From Neoroseomonas soli (GTDB taxonomy: Bacteria > Pseudomonadota > Alphaproteobacteria > Acetobacterales > Acetobacteraceae), in NCBI RefSeq assembly GCF_018129065.1, contig NZ_JAAEDM010000047.1, positions 1-37,793 on the forward strand: a stretch of 37,793 nucleotides of DNA, read 5' to 3'. The notes beneath the pieces are model-generated. The model ran no database searches. It saw nothing but the letters and a program-made list of their open reading frames with translations, and was not told the origin of the DNA. Made by a program: the position numbers and the translations under genes. Shown piece by piece: positions 28,520-37,793 of the stretch. Within the stretch, counting starts at the first letter, position 1; each line of letters begins with the position of its first letter.

Positions 28520-29071
28520 GTGGCGAACCCACCTGATCCGGACGCCGCAGCGCGGTCTCCCCGGGAACGCGGGAAGGATGGGCGGGAAGCCCGCCGCTCG
28601 ACATCGAGGCGATCCGATGAGTTCCGCGTGAACTACCTGATCCACGATACCTCCCGGATCCGCAGGATGCTGTTCGACCAGGAGATGCGGCCCCATGGCG
28701 TGACGCACATGCAGTGGACAACGCTGGCGCAGCTTTCCCGCAGCAAGACGGGCGCCATGGCGCAGGCGGACCTGGCCGCCCTGCTCGGGGTCGGCAAAGT
28801 CGCGGTCAGCAGGATGATCGATCGCATGGTGGCGAACGGTCTCGTCGAGAGACGGCCGGACAGGGATGATCGGCGAGTCAACCTGATCCATCCCACCTCC
28901 AAGGCAGAGGGCATCCTGAACCGCATGACCGAAGTGAGCCGGAAACTGAATCGCGAGTTGCTGGAAGGTCTGTCCGAGGAGCAGATCTCCGCGATGGAGC
29001 ATGCGCTGGCGACGATTAAGAAGAACGCCAGGAATCTGCTCCGGAGCGAAGAGGTCACCGAAGAAGGCTGA
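28520..29071 (+). CDS. MarR family transcriptional regulator
   Basis: A 183-residue winged-helix regulator. A basic, disordered N-terminus (about 34 residues, many Arg/Ser) precedes the MarR core: FRVNYLIHDTSRIRRMLFDQ, THMQWTTLAQLSRS, the recognition helix LAALLGVGKVAVSRMIDRMV, and the wing RRPDRDDRRVNLIHPTSK. The C-terminal helix mediates dimerisation. GTG at 28520 has GGAGGA 6 bp upstream. It is divergent from the carboxylase operon across 268 bp and most likely represses it until an acid or its CoA ester binds. That mode is inferred from similar MarR/acid-catabolism pairs. Confidence 0.93.
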   Translation: MANPPDPDAAARSPRERGKDGREARRSTSRRSDEFRVNYLIHDTSRIRRMLFDQEMRPHGVTHMQWTTLAQLSRSKTGAMAQADLAALLGVGKVAVSRMIDRMVANGLVERRPDRDDRRVNLIHPTSKAEGILNRMTEVSRKLNRELLEGLSEEQISAMEHALATIKKNARNLLRSEEVTEEG

Positions 29072-29176
29072 ACGGGTGGGTCGGTGGGCGGCGATCATGC
29101 CCGGCGCGTTTCGGGTGCCAAGCCGCCGCGGCGGAGTCTTATCCGCCATCGGTCAGGGCGTGCAGCGGCTGGGAAG

Positions 29177-29393
29177 TGACCTTCCCCCCGAAAGGGATCC
29201 GTCTGAGATGAGAGAGTTGTCCTTCTTGGAAGGAGGCGGGACGCCGAAGAAGCGTCATACGGCGGAGCAGATTATAGGGTTGCTGCGGCAGGCAGAGGTG
29301 GAACCGGCCCAAGGTCGGAGGGTGGGGGAGATCTGCCGCGGCCTGCGTGTTTCGGAAGCGAGCTTTTATCGCTGGCGGGCTGCGTATGGCGGC
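29177..29393 (+). mobile_element. IS3-family element remnant: transposase orfA fragment
   Basis: From ATG 29208 the frame encodes KKRHTAEQIIGLLRQAEVE, VGEICRGLRVSEASFYRWRAAYGGL. This is the N-terminal helix-turn-helix of IS3-family OrfA proteins. Homology stops at about 29393, just after YGGL, where a full OrfA would continue with a leucine-zipper region and OrfB. The start of the element may be TGACCTTCC at 29177, which resembles an IS terminal repeat. No right end is seen. It is a dead fragment whose downstream edge lies inside a small minus-strand gene. Confidence 0.72.
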
Positions 29394-29565
29394 TTGGCGG
29401 CACGAGGCCGGCGTCCTGTGCCATGCCGCGGGCAAAGAAGATCAGCATCTTGCGGTGATCGTCATCGACGGCATCCCAAATGCGCAGGTACTCGTCGCGT
29501 TGCTCCGACCCAGGCTCGCGGCCCGGCACACGCTCTGCACTCGGCGTCTTCACACGCTTGCTCAT
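29272..29565 (-). pseudogene. Small protein gene truncated by the IS remnant
   Basis: ATG 29565, with GGAGG 9 bp upstream, starts MSKRVKTPSAERVPGREPG followed by RDEYLRIWDAVDDDHRKMLIFFARGMAQDAGLVPP. This looks like a genuine small alphaproteobacterial protein with a hydrophobic helix. From about 29395 the reading frame is simply antisense to the transposase fragment until a stop at 29272, so the natural C-terminus is lost. The protein resembles no family I can name with certainty. Confidence 0.45.
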
Positions 29566-29918
29566 CGTCTGCTGCCTCCACGCGTGGCTGTGTCGAGCAT
29601 GAAGTCCGCTGCACGGCACGCCAAAGTCTTTCGTCAGACGTCTATTTGATCGCACTCAGTTTGCGTCTCACCGGAAATCACGCGTCTGGGGCATCTTCGC
29701 GCGACGCGAGCCGGGCTCCGGCCGCTTCACCTCATCGGCGCGACCCAGCATCTGCTCCGCCCGGGCGCCATCCTCCTGGCCATCGATCGCATCCAGCGTG
29801 ACGAGCAGATCCGACCGATCGATCGGCCGTGACGCGGTCAGATGCAAGATCAGCACCTCGGCGTGCTTGTTCTCGCGCTCGATGCGCCCCAGATCTCTCT
29901 GTAGCAACTTCTTTCCAG
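29566..29918. other. Stretch without a recognisable gene
   Basis: About 350 bp between the truncated gene and manA. A minus-strand open frame (29668-29907, 79 codons) starts MLQRDLGRIERENKHAEVLI and is Arg/Glu-rich. I recognise no family and no clear ribosome binding site. It could be leftover coding DNA from a decayed mobile segment, given the IS fragment next door. Confidence 0.4.
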
Positions 29919-30845
29919 ATGAAGCTGGTACTCATGAGCCGCGTGGCCCTACGCATCATACCCACGCTGGTCGAGAGAATCTGGGGTCGTCCAGACCTCG
30001 GGCTCTGGGTTGACGCGGTCCCTACAGCCGTCGGCTCCTTCATAGGTGAAGCTTGGCTGAGTGACATCAACTGCGAGATCGAGACAGGCGGGACGCTCGG
30101 CGACCACCTCGCACGCTGCCATGCAGGCCGCACCGGACCCCCATTGCTCGTCAAGCTTCTCTTCACGTCGGCGCCGCTATCGGTGCAGGTCCACCCGACG
30201 GACGCCGTGGCCCATGCGTCGGGCACGCTCGCTTCAGGTAAGGACGAGGCCTGGCACATCCTGGAAGCAACACCCGACGCCCAGGTTTGGGTTGGCTTCC
30301 AGGAATCAGTCACCGCCAGCGTGCTTCGCGCGGCCTCGGCGGATGGAACGGTGCTTTCGCTGCTGCATCAGCATGCGGTTCGCGTCGGTGAGACTCTCCT
30401 GATCCCTGCCGGCACGGTGCACGCGATCGGCGCCGGCCTGGTGCTTCTGGAGGTGCAGGATCCGATCGATGTCACCTACCGCCTTTTCGACTACGGACGG
30501 CCGCGCCCGTTGCAGATCGATGAGGCACTGTCGGTCGCCGATCTCCGTCGCTCCCGCGTTGTCATCGGCGCCGCGACGAACGCGGCGCTACAGACCCTGG
30601 CTGTCGCGCCGCGCTTTGTGCTTGAGCGACTTGAGACCGCTGACGGTTTCACGCTGCGGCCGGACAGCAGTCGCGAGCATATCCTTGTGCCCCTCGCGGA
30701 CGGCGCCACGATGGATGGTCGCGCCCTGGCGCGCGGCGCGGCCGTGTTCGTCCCGGCGATGAGCAACCCCGTCAGATTTGCCGGTGCGGCACTCGCGATA
30801 CTGCATCCTGGCCCCGGCCCAAGCCCCTGCCTCGCGATGGGCTGA
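29919..30845 (+). CDS. manA: Mannose-6-phosphate isomerase, class I
   Basis: A 308-residue cupin-fold metalloenzyme interconverting mannose-6-phosphate and fructose-6-phosphate. Metal ligands are visible in LSVQVHPTDAVAH (Gln, His), GKDEAWHIL (Glu) and IPAGTVHAIGAGLVLLEVQ (His). YRLFDYGRPRPLQIDEAL is the typical C-terminal arginine-containing segment. The length fits the short Bacillus-type enzymes. ATG 29919 or ATG 29934 could start it, and neither has a strong ribosome binding site. It converges on the GH130 gene with only 4 bp between stops. Together with the GT4 and GH130 genes it suggests local mannose metabolism. Confidence 0.9.
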   Translation: MKLVLMSRVALRIIPTLVERIWGRPDLGLWVDAVPTAVGSFIGEAWLSDINCEIETGGTLGDHLARCHAGRTGPPLLVKLLFTSAPLSVQVHPTDAVAHASGTLASGKDEAWHILEATPDAQVWVGFQESVTASVLRAASADGTVLSLLHQHAVRVGETLLIPAGTVHAIGAGLVLLEVQDPIDVTYRLFDYGRPRPLQIDEALSVADLRRSRVVIGAATNAALQTLAVAPRFVLERLETADGFTLRPDSSREHILVPLADGATMDGRALARGAAVFVPAMSNPVRFAGAALAILHPGPGPSPCLAMG

Positions 30846-30849
30846 GCCG

Positions 30850-32145
30850 TCAGCCCATTGCGTCGAGCAGATCCGCTATGGGCATCACGGCAAAGCGCGT
30901 GGCGGTATCTGAGGTCGCATAGGGCAGCATCAACCTTCCTGCATGCACCAACGAACCGCAGGAATAGACGACGTTCGGCACATAGCCGTTTCGCTCGCCC
31001 CCGATCGCCGTCAGCAGAGGCTTGCGCAACCGCGCGATCATCCGGCTCGGATCGTTCAGGTCCAGCAGCGCCGCGCCAATGCAGTAGCGACGCATCGGGC
31101 CCACACCATGGGTGATGACAAGCCAACCTTCCGGCAGTTCGATCGGGCTGCCGCAATTGCCGATCTGCACGAATTCCCAGGGCTCCGCCGCGGAGAGGAT
31201 TTCCGTCGCGTCGTTCCAGACGTGTAGGTCGTCGGACGTGACCAACTGCAGCGTCTCACCATCCGAGCGCGCCAGCATCGCATAGCGCCCACCAATGCGA
31301 CGCGGGAACATCGCCATGCCCTTGTTGCTGACCGCATCCCCACGCAGCGGTATGAAGGAGAAGCGGCGGAAATCGTCGGTCCGCAGCATCTCGGGCGCGA
31401 TCTCCCGCCCGGAATAGGCGGTGTAGGTGGCGAAGTAGGTAACGCGACCGTCATCTTCGACGAAGCGGACCAGACGCGCATCCTCGATGCCGTTGCGCTG
31501 CTGCTGGGTGATCGGAAAGATGACGCGCTCGCCCAGCTCCGTGCCGGGTTGAAATGTCACATCGTAGGCATCGGCCAGCCGCGCTGCGGTGCTGCGCCGT
31601 GGGGTCGTGGCGAAGCGGCCCGGTGGATCAAGGCGGATCTCGCCCGCCCCGGTGACCGCGCCGGAGCAGAAGCAGATCGAGCTGATGTGGCCCTCGCCAG
31701 TGGCTCGGAGACTCATCACGAAGCGCAGTTCATCCGCATCAAGCCCCGTCTGGTCTGGATGCGGGACGATCGACGGGTTGAACAGCGCGGTCGATTGGAA
31801 GCTGTACTCGTTGCTGAAGAAGGCGCCGATCAGCAAACGTCGTGCCTCGATCGGGTCGTCCGCCAGGCCCAGCAGGTCGCGGATCTGGGTGTAGCGCTCG
31901 GCGAAGGCGGTCGCGAGGTCGGCATGGCGCGCACCAAAGTCGCGTAGCGTTGTCGCGAACTCCGCTTCGACCGCTGCCGCGTCCATCGCCAGGATCCGGT
32001 CGATCAGGCGCGTCGCGCGCAGCAGGTCCGACCGGTGCAGGTCCCGCGGATCGAGGGCGGAGAGAAACGGACGCAGGATGACCCGGGCAGGGTCGGGTTC
32101 GATCAGGGTCGGCAGCCTGACCAGGCCGGCATAGCCGTCGGTCAC
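30850..32145 (-). CDS. GH130 family glycosidase/phosphorylase (mannoside phosphorylase-like)
   Basis: A 431-residue five-bladed beta-propeller enzyme of family GH130. These mostly cleave beta-mannosides by phosphorolysis to mannose-1-phosphate, though some are hydrolases. FNPSIVPHPDQ is followed by the catalytic region NGIEDARLVRFVEDDG near residue 225, with the proton-donor Asp. Then come YFATYTAYSGREIAPEMLRT and NKGMAMFPRRIGGRYAML, and later GNCGSPIELPEGWLVITHGVGP. An extended N-terminal helical part (about 100 residues) precedes the propeller. The start GTG 32145 overlaps the upstream glycosyltransferase stop by 4 nt (GTGA), so the two are co-translated. The exact substrate is unknown. Confidence 0.88.
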   Translation of the reverse strand: MTDGYAGLVRLPTLIEPDPARVILRPFLSALDPRDLHRSDLLRATRLIDRILAMDAAAVEAEFATTLRDFGARHADLATAFAERYTQIRDLLGLADDPIEARRLLIGAFFSNEYSFQSTALFNPSIVPHPDQTGLDADELRFVMSLRATGEGHISSICFCSGAVTGAGEIRLDPPGRFATTPRRSTAARLADAYDVTFQPGTELGERVIFPITQQQRNGIEDARLVRFVEDDGRVTYFATYTAYSGREIAPEMLRTDDFRRFSFIPLRGDAVSNKGMAMFPRRIGGRYAMLARSDGETLQLVTSDDLHVWNDATEILSAAEPWEFVQIGNCGSPIELPEGWLVITHGVGPMRRYCIGAALLDLNDPSRMIARLRKPLLTAIGGERNGYVPNVVYSCGSLVHAGRLMLPYATSDTATRFAVMPIADLLDAMG

Positions 32146-34481
32146 TCGGCGACCTGCACGAAGCCGTCCGCAAGGCTGAGTGACGCCGCATTCAGCGCAG
32201 CGCGAAGCTCCGTCGAGGCCATCAGGAAGGCAAGCGTCGACTCCGCACCCTGGTTTCCGTTCACGCGGTCGCATAGCAACCCGTCGCAGCATCCGCCGGT
32301 GCTTGCGTCGTACAGCGGCTGCCCGAGGTCGTTGTCGCCGAGAAACCAGGCGAAGGCGCGCTGGGCCTCGGTGAGCCAGACGCCGTCGCCGGTCACGCGC
32401 CAGGCCTCGAGGCACGCACTGATGGTGGCGGCAGCCTCAAGCGGCTGCTGGTCGTACACCGCGCGTTCTTTGCCGCGGCGCCAGAAGCCTTCGGAGCCGA
32501 TCGGGCGGAAATGCCCGGCCTCAGCGGTTTGGGCCTCGCAGAGCCAATCGAGCGCCTCGATGCCGAGCGTGGCCCATTCCGGCCGTCCGGCCTGATGCCC
32601 GGCGGCGATCAGTGCCTGCGGCAGTCGGGCGTTGTCGTAGGATGCGATCTCCTCGAACCAGGTCCAGCCCGGGCGTCGATTGCCGCGCAGATGATCGTAG
32701 AGCCGCTCCGCAAGGGTCGTCCGCAGCCGCGCCAGGCGCAGATCCTCCGGCCGTGTCGCGAGGGCTTCGAGAGTACCCAGCAGGGCGAAGGCCCAGGCGC
32801 GCTGGGAGGTCAGCGCGAGTACTGGCGGCGCGGCCCCTTCGAGCAGTCCATAGGCCCAGGCACGATGCGACGCGTCGGCGGCATTCGCCGCAACGGTTCC
32901 GATCGCCCAGACAGCGCGCCCGTGACTGTCGTCGGAGCCGACCACCTCGAGCCAGCGCCGGTCATAGGCCATGAAGTTGCGGAACCGCCCAGCCTTGGCA
33001 TCCCAGGCGTGCTGGACGAAGGCTGCCGTGATGCCGAACAGGTCGCCCGCGGGGGGTGGTGCCGTGCGACCGGCGGTCAGCTGCGTGGCGAGGATCAATC
33101 CGCGGGCGTTGTCATCGAGACAATAGCCATGCGCGCGGTCGATGATCGCGAGCGTCGCGTGCTGTGCGAGGCCGGTCGGGTCCAGCAATTGTGCGAGATG
33201 CGCAAGGTTCACCGGCGGGACGACGTCGCCCTGCGGCGAAGAGCCCGGCCGCAGCGGCGCCACGACGCCAGCCATCTTTGCCACAGCCGACGCCTGTCGC
33301 GGCTTTGCACGATGCGACGCTTCCAGCCTTACCTGATCGAAGACATCGCGATAGCGCTCGCCGATGCGCGACCATCGCATGTCGCGTCCGAGCATATAGG
33401 CCGTCTCACGCATCGCCCGCAGCCGGTCAGGATCGGCGAGCAGCCCCACCACCGCTGCAGCGATGGCCGGTGGATCGGTGAAGGGCACCAGCACGCCGCG
33501 CCCCTCCGCCAACAGTTCCGCGGCGTGCCAATAGGGTGTCGAGACCACCGCCTTGCCCATCCCGAAGCTGTAGGCGAGCGTGCCGGAGACGCTCTGCGCT
33601 TCATTTAGATATGGCGTGAGGTAGATATCTGCCGTGGCGATGGCGCGTGTCAGCGTCGGCAAGTCGACGAAGCGGTCGAGGAAGCGCACATGGTCGCTCA
33701 CGCCAAGCTGCGCGGCCAGGCGCTTGAGGGAGTCGCGATGCGCCTCGCCTTCGCGTCGCAGGATATTTGGGTGGGTGGCGCCGACCACCAGGTAGAGCGC
33801 ATCCGGTCGGTGCGTGACGATGGCGGGCATCGCGCGGATGGCCTGTTCGATGCCCTTGCCGGGAGACAGCAGCCCGAAGGTGAGCAGCACAGTCCGCCCA
33901 ACGGCATCGAATTCGGCCTTATGCCCAGCGGGCGGATTCTCGGCCGGCGTCTCCGGAATGCCGTGCGGGATCACAGTGATGCGGTCGGCCCGCACATCGT
34001 GGACGCTGGTCAGAATCCGCTGCGACCGTTCGGTCATCACCACAAGACGATCGGCATGGCGGATGACCTCCTCCATCACGCGGAACTGGCCGCGCGTGGG
34101 GCGGTCCAGCACGGTGTGCAGGGTCGCGACCACCGGCATCGTCGCACCTTCGAGGAGGGTCAGCACCCGCTCCCCGTCGCGATCGCCGAATATGCCGTAT
34201 TCGTGCTGGACGCAGAGGACGTCGGCGTTCACCTCGCCGAGGAACTCGGCAGCGCGGCCAAAGGCGCGCGTGTCGTTCTCGGGGATCTGGAGCCAGACCT
34301 CTGACGGATAGGCGTGACTGGCACCCGTCTCCGTCATCGCCAGGACGAAGCATTCGGCGCCAGGCAATGCGCCGGCAACGGCGGTCCGCAGGTCGCCCGT
34401 GAATGTGGCGAGGCCACACATTCGTGGAGGATGGTTTCCGAGGAATGCGATGCGATGGAGCGGCGGGGCGGAAGGAATCAT
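32142..34481 (-). CDS. GT4 glycosyltransferase fused to a C-terminal (alpha/alpha) glycosidase-like domain
   Basis: A 779-residue two-part protein. Residues about 8-400 are a GT-B glycosyltransferase of family 4: HRIAFLGNHPPRMCGLATFTG at the N-terminal acceptor side; VIPHGIPE; GLLSPGKGIEQAIRAMP; and the donor-site helix TPYLNEAQSVSGTLAYSFGM with the following VSTPYWHAAELL. Residues about 430-779 form a helical repeat domain starting IIDRAHGYCLDDNARGLIL, with repeated W/D motifs (FEEIASYDNARLPQALIAA; YDQQPLEAAATISACLEAW), like a six-hairpin glycosidase toroid. ATG 34481 has AGGAG 10 bp upstream. The frame is open further upstream without homology. Its stop overlaps GH130. Confidence 0.85.
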   Translation of the reverse strand: MIPSAPPLHRIAFLGNHPPRMCGLATFTGDLRTAVAGALPGAECFVLAMTETGASHAYPSEVWLQIPENDTRAFGRAAEFLGEVNADVLCVQHEYGIFGDRDGERVLTLLEGATMPVVATLHTVLDRPTRGQFRVMEEVIRHADRLVVMTERSQRILTSVHDVRADRITVIPHGIPETPAENPPAGHKAEFDAVGRTVLLTFGLLSPGKGIEQAIRAMPAIVTHRPDALYLVVGATHPNILRREGEAHRDSLKRLAAQLGVSDHVRFLDRFVDLPTLTRAIATADIYLTPYLNEAQSVSGTLAYSFGMGKAVVSTPYWHAAELLAEGRGVLVPFTDPPAIAAAVVGLLADPDRLRAMRETAYMLGRDMRWSRIGERYRDVFDQVRLEASHRAKPRQASAVAKMAGVVAPLRPGSSPQGDVVPPVNLAHLAQLLDPTGLAQHATLAIIDRAHGYCLDDNARGLILATQLTAGRTAPPPAGDLFGITAAFVQHAWDAKAGRFRNFMAYDRRWLEVVGSDDSHGRAVWAIGTVAANAADASHRAWAYGLLEGAAPPVLALTSQRAWAFALLGTLEALATRPEDLRLARLRTTLAERLYDHLRGNRRPGWTWFEEIASYDNARLPQALIAAGHQAGRPEWATLGIEALDWLCEAQTAEAGHFRPIGSEGFWRRGKERAVYDQQPLEAAATISACLEAWRVTGDGVWLTEAQRAFAWFLGDNDLGQPLYDASTGGCCDGLLCDRVNGNQGAESTLAFLMASTELRAALNAASLSLADGFVQVAE

Positions 34482-35033
34482 TGTGGCGCGGCTCCTGCTG
34501 CTGATTCGGCTAGCGGATGGTGTTGAATCCAATGCGCGCGACACCTGCTCCGTTCGCGGCATTACCGCTTCCAACCTCCGTCTCGCGCGATTGGCCGAGC
34601 GCCGGGCGTCGTCTTCGAAGACCTGCGTCAGGTGAGGTTCGCGAGAACCACGGGCGCAAACACGCCCATGCGTCGGCACCCCGCGCAACGGATCAAGCTT
34701 GGCAGGAAAACGTGCACCGGGCTCGATCGTGAACGAGAGCGCAGGCCGGACCGCACGAGTCTGACGTTACGCAAGTGGTGCGCCAGCGCGTGATCTACAA
34801 CCCTACGCGCGACGGTTGGCGGAAATGAGCGGTGTCGTTGCCTCCGATCAGTTGGCCGACAGGTAGCCGAGCTCACAGCGTGCTCCAGCTTCTGATGCAC
34901 GTTCACCGACGCTGGCTTGTCGGCTGAGAATGGCTGGGCAAGATCTGAGTCGGTGTTGACAAACGCACCCTCGCTCGCAGCGAGGATGGCGCCGAATGAA
35001 TCATGGACATTCGGGTCGGGAAGGCCCAGTTGA
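34482..35033. other. Intergenic region upstream of groESL with no recognised gene
   Basis: About 550 bp with lower GC than its surroundings. Open frames on both strands (for example minus 34628-34906) lack plausible ribosome binding sites and resemble no family. A perfect TTGACA (34956-34961) lies upstream of CIRCE, but there is no -10 box at 16-18 bp, so a promoter there is unproven. CTCGCT/AGCGAG (34970-34984) can form a short hairpin. Confidence 0.45.
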
Positions 35034-35060
35034 TTAGCACTCTGCCCGTGAGAGTGCTAG
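35034..35060. promoter_or_regulatory. CIRCE operator (HrcA binding site) upstream of groESL
   Basis: TTAGCACTC (35034-35042), 9-base spacer, GAGTGCTAG (35052-35060). It matches the CIRCE consensus TTAGCACTC-N9-GAGTGCTAA except for the last base. It sits 68 bp before groES. HrcA would repress the operon here until heat shock. Confidence 0.93.
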
Positions 35061-35128
35061 GCGCCTGCCAACGCGGCGCGCGCTCGCCGCAGCGGGGCAA
35101 TCCACAAGAAGCTTAAGGAGAGGGCCGC

Positions 35129-35443
35129 ATGACCTTCCGTCCCCTGCACGACCGCGTTCTCGTTCGCCGCATCGAAGCGGAAGAAAAGACCCGCGGCGGC
35201 ATCATCATCCCCGACACCGCCAAGGAGAAGCCGCAGGAAGGCGAAGTCGTCTCCGTCGGCGCTGGCACCATCAACGAGAAGGGCGAGATCCGCCCGCTCG
35301 ATGTGAAGGCCGGCGACCGCATCCTGTTCGGCAAGTGGTCGGGCACCGAGGTGAAGCTCGATGGCGAAGAGCTCCTGATCATGAAGGAGTCCGACATCAT
35401 GGGCATCCTCGAGGGCTCCGCCGAGGCGAAGAAGGCCGCCTGA
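35129..35443 (+). CDS. groES: Co-chaperonin GroES
   Basis: A 104-residue lid of the GroEL folding chamber. It begins [19 protein letters not shown], with the mobile loop [19 protein letters not shown]. It ends with [15 protein letters not shown] plus a short alanine-rich tail. AAGGAGAGG lies 7 bp before ATG 35129. It is followed by groEL after 51 bp in the same CIRCE-controlled operon. Confidence 0.98.
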   Translation: MTFRPLHDRVLVRRIEAEEKTRGGIIIPDTAKEKPQEGEVVSVGAGTINEKGEIRPLDVKAGDRILFGKWSGTEVKLDGEELLIMKESDIMGILEGSAEAKKAA

Positions 35444-35488
35444 GGCGCCGCTTCGTCCGACCCCCGACACACAGACATCAAGAGGTAA

Positions 35489-37141
<1,653 letters not shown>

Positions 37142-37170
37142 CTGTTGTCCCGACCATCTGCGATCTCGGG

Positions 37171-37195
37171 AGGACGGGTCGAAGGGCCCGTCCTT
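37171..37195 (+). terminator. Probable groESL terminator
   Basis: AGGACGGG (37171-37178) pairs with CCCGTCCT (37187-37194) across an 8-base loop, 30 bp after the groEL stop. Only a short T pair follows, so the terminator is imperfect. Confidence 0.55.
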
Positions 37196-37289
37196 CCATG
37201 CCGGGGAGAAGGCTGCACGATCAAGCCCTGGGATTAAACGCCTGGCTTTTCGGATCGCCGGGGCAAGGCAATGCGCGGCCACGGCGATC

Positions 37290-37626
37290 CAGGCGAGCGA
37301 GCAGCACCAGGCCGCCTGTCGCCGAGATGACTGATGCGACGAGGATGCCCAGTTTCGTCCTGGGCGACGCGACGGATGCGCTCGACCCGCCCTCGGCCGA
37401 TGTCATGCTGCGCCTCATCGTGGAATTGCTGCCGCTGGCCGGCATCGTCCTGATCGGGCGGCACCCAGGGTCGGCGGAGATCTTCAGCCGGCGGCTGACG
37501 CTGGAGCGCGCGGCCGACGGCGACATCCTGCTCAATGAAGTCTACGCACGGCGTCAGGCGGCGAAGGCGCCGCGCCCCAGGCTGCTCAGCGTCATCGATT
37601 GGCTGCGCGAGGGATACGGGCGCTGA
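37290..37626 (+). pseudogene. C-terminal remnant of an ABC transporter ATPase domain (frameshifted)
   Basis: From ATG 37327 the frame reads MPSFVLGDATDALD, a Walker B/D-loop like LLDEATSALD with the catalytic Glu as Asp. Then comes ADVMLRLIVELLPLAGIVLIGRH, matching the H-loop region of YddA/SbmA-type ABC ATPases, and a natural end LLSVIDWLREGYGR. Just upstream, in another frame, SEQHQAACRR (around 37296-37325) looks like the end of the LSxGEQQR signature. The distance to Walker B equals the usual spacing plus about 4 nt, pointing to a frameshift. No Walker A or membrane part is present. Confidence 0.6.
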
Positions 37627-37665
37627 TGGGAACCGCGCCGGCGGATCAAGGTCCCTGAAGCGGCG

Positions 37666-37793
37666 TCAGCGCTCCCGCGGCTCATCGGGTAGGTGGAAGC
37701 TCTTCCGCTGCACCCAGCGGAAGCCCTCATGCTTCGTGATGGTCGCAATCTCGACCGCTCCGCCAACGGATTTCGGCAGGAAGACGGCGAAGC
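37666..37793 (-). CDS. 3' end of an unidentified minus-strand gene
   Basis: The last 41 codons of a minus-strand frame that enters from beyond the window, ending in TGA at 37666-37668. The segment includes FAVFLPKSVGGAVEIATITK, HEGFRWVQRKSFHLP and a polar tail. It reads like real protein. I do not recognise the family. Confidence 0.45.
   Translation of the reverse strand, partial: FAVFLPKSVGGAVEIATITKHEGFRWVQRKSFHLPDEPRER

Noticed and set aside
34628..34906. 92-codon minus-strand frame upstream of groES
   Set aside because: No ribosome binding site, no family resemblance, Arg/Ser/His-rich composition like non-coding DNA.
34956..34984. TTGACA as a sigma-70 promoter for groESL
   Set aside because: The -35 is perfect, but no -10-like hexamer lies 16-18 bp downstream, so I did not list it as a promoter.

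Overview
The window is GC-rich DNA (strong G/C third-position bias) from an alphaproteobacterium. The best guess is an Acetobacteraceae/Roseomonas-like member of the Rhodospirillales. This placement is inferred from four things: an F0 operon carrying both b' and b and separate from F1, groESL behind a CIRCE element, a GTTC-N7-GTTC SOS-type box, and several Bug-type tricarboxylate-transporter receptors. No sequence search was possible.

Layout. Positions 1-1627 hold the 3' part of smc. A small VOC-fold gene follows, with a candidate LexA box upstream. Positions 2308-4884 hold the F0 ATP synthase operon (atpI-atpB-atpE-b'-b), ending in a clear rho-independent terminator. A periplasmic dipeptide/oligopeptide-type binding protein follows (5044-6624), then an intergenic run of palindromes.

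Positions 6859-17679 are almost entirely minus strand. Read in the direction of transcription they hold: a small lipoprotein and a histidine-phosphatase-like protein; a tandem glycine riboswitch with gcvT-gcvH-gcvP; then Nudix, cupin and GNAT genes; then a TakP-like TRAP receptor overlapping an MmgE/PrpD gene; and finally a Bug receptor. Many stops and starts overlap by 4 nt, which suggests translational coupling.

Divergently, ispH-thrB-rnhA (17780-20165) form a tight housekeeping operon. The end of rnhA runs directly into an N-terminally truncated Bug receptor gene, which looks like a deletion or rearrangement scar.

Positions 21183-34481 look accessory. A minus-strand operon encodes a Bug receptor, an acyl-CoA ligase, a single-chain biotin-dependent acyl-CoA carboxylase (BC-BCCP-CT in one polypeptide) and a second Bug receptor. 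A divergent MarR regulator faces it across an AT-rich repeat-bearing intergenic region. This reads as an uptake, CoA-activation and carboxylation pathway for an unknown carboxylic acid. An IS3-type orfA fragment that truncates a small gene follows. After it come manA and, convergent to it, a GT4 glycosyltransferase fused to an (alpha/alpha)-type domain, overlapping a GH130 phosphorylase-family gene. Together these suggest synthesis and phosphorolytic turnover of a mannose-containing glycan.

The window closes with CIRCE-groES-groEL, a frameshifted C-terminal remnant of an ABC transporter ATPase, and the 3' end of an unidentified minus-strand gene. I saw no tRNA, rRNA or CRISPR array.
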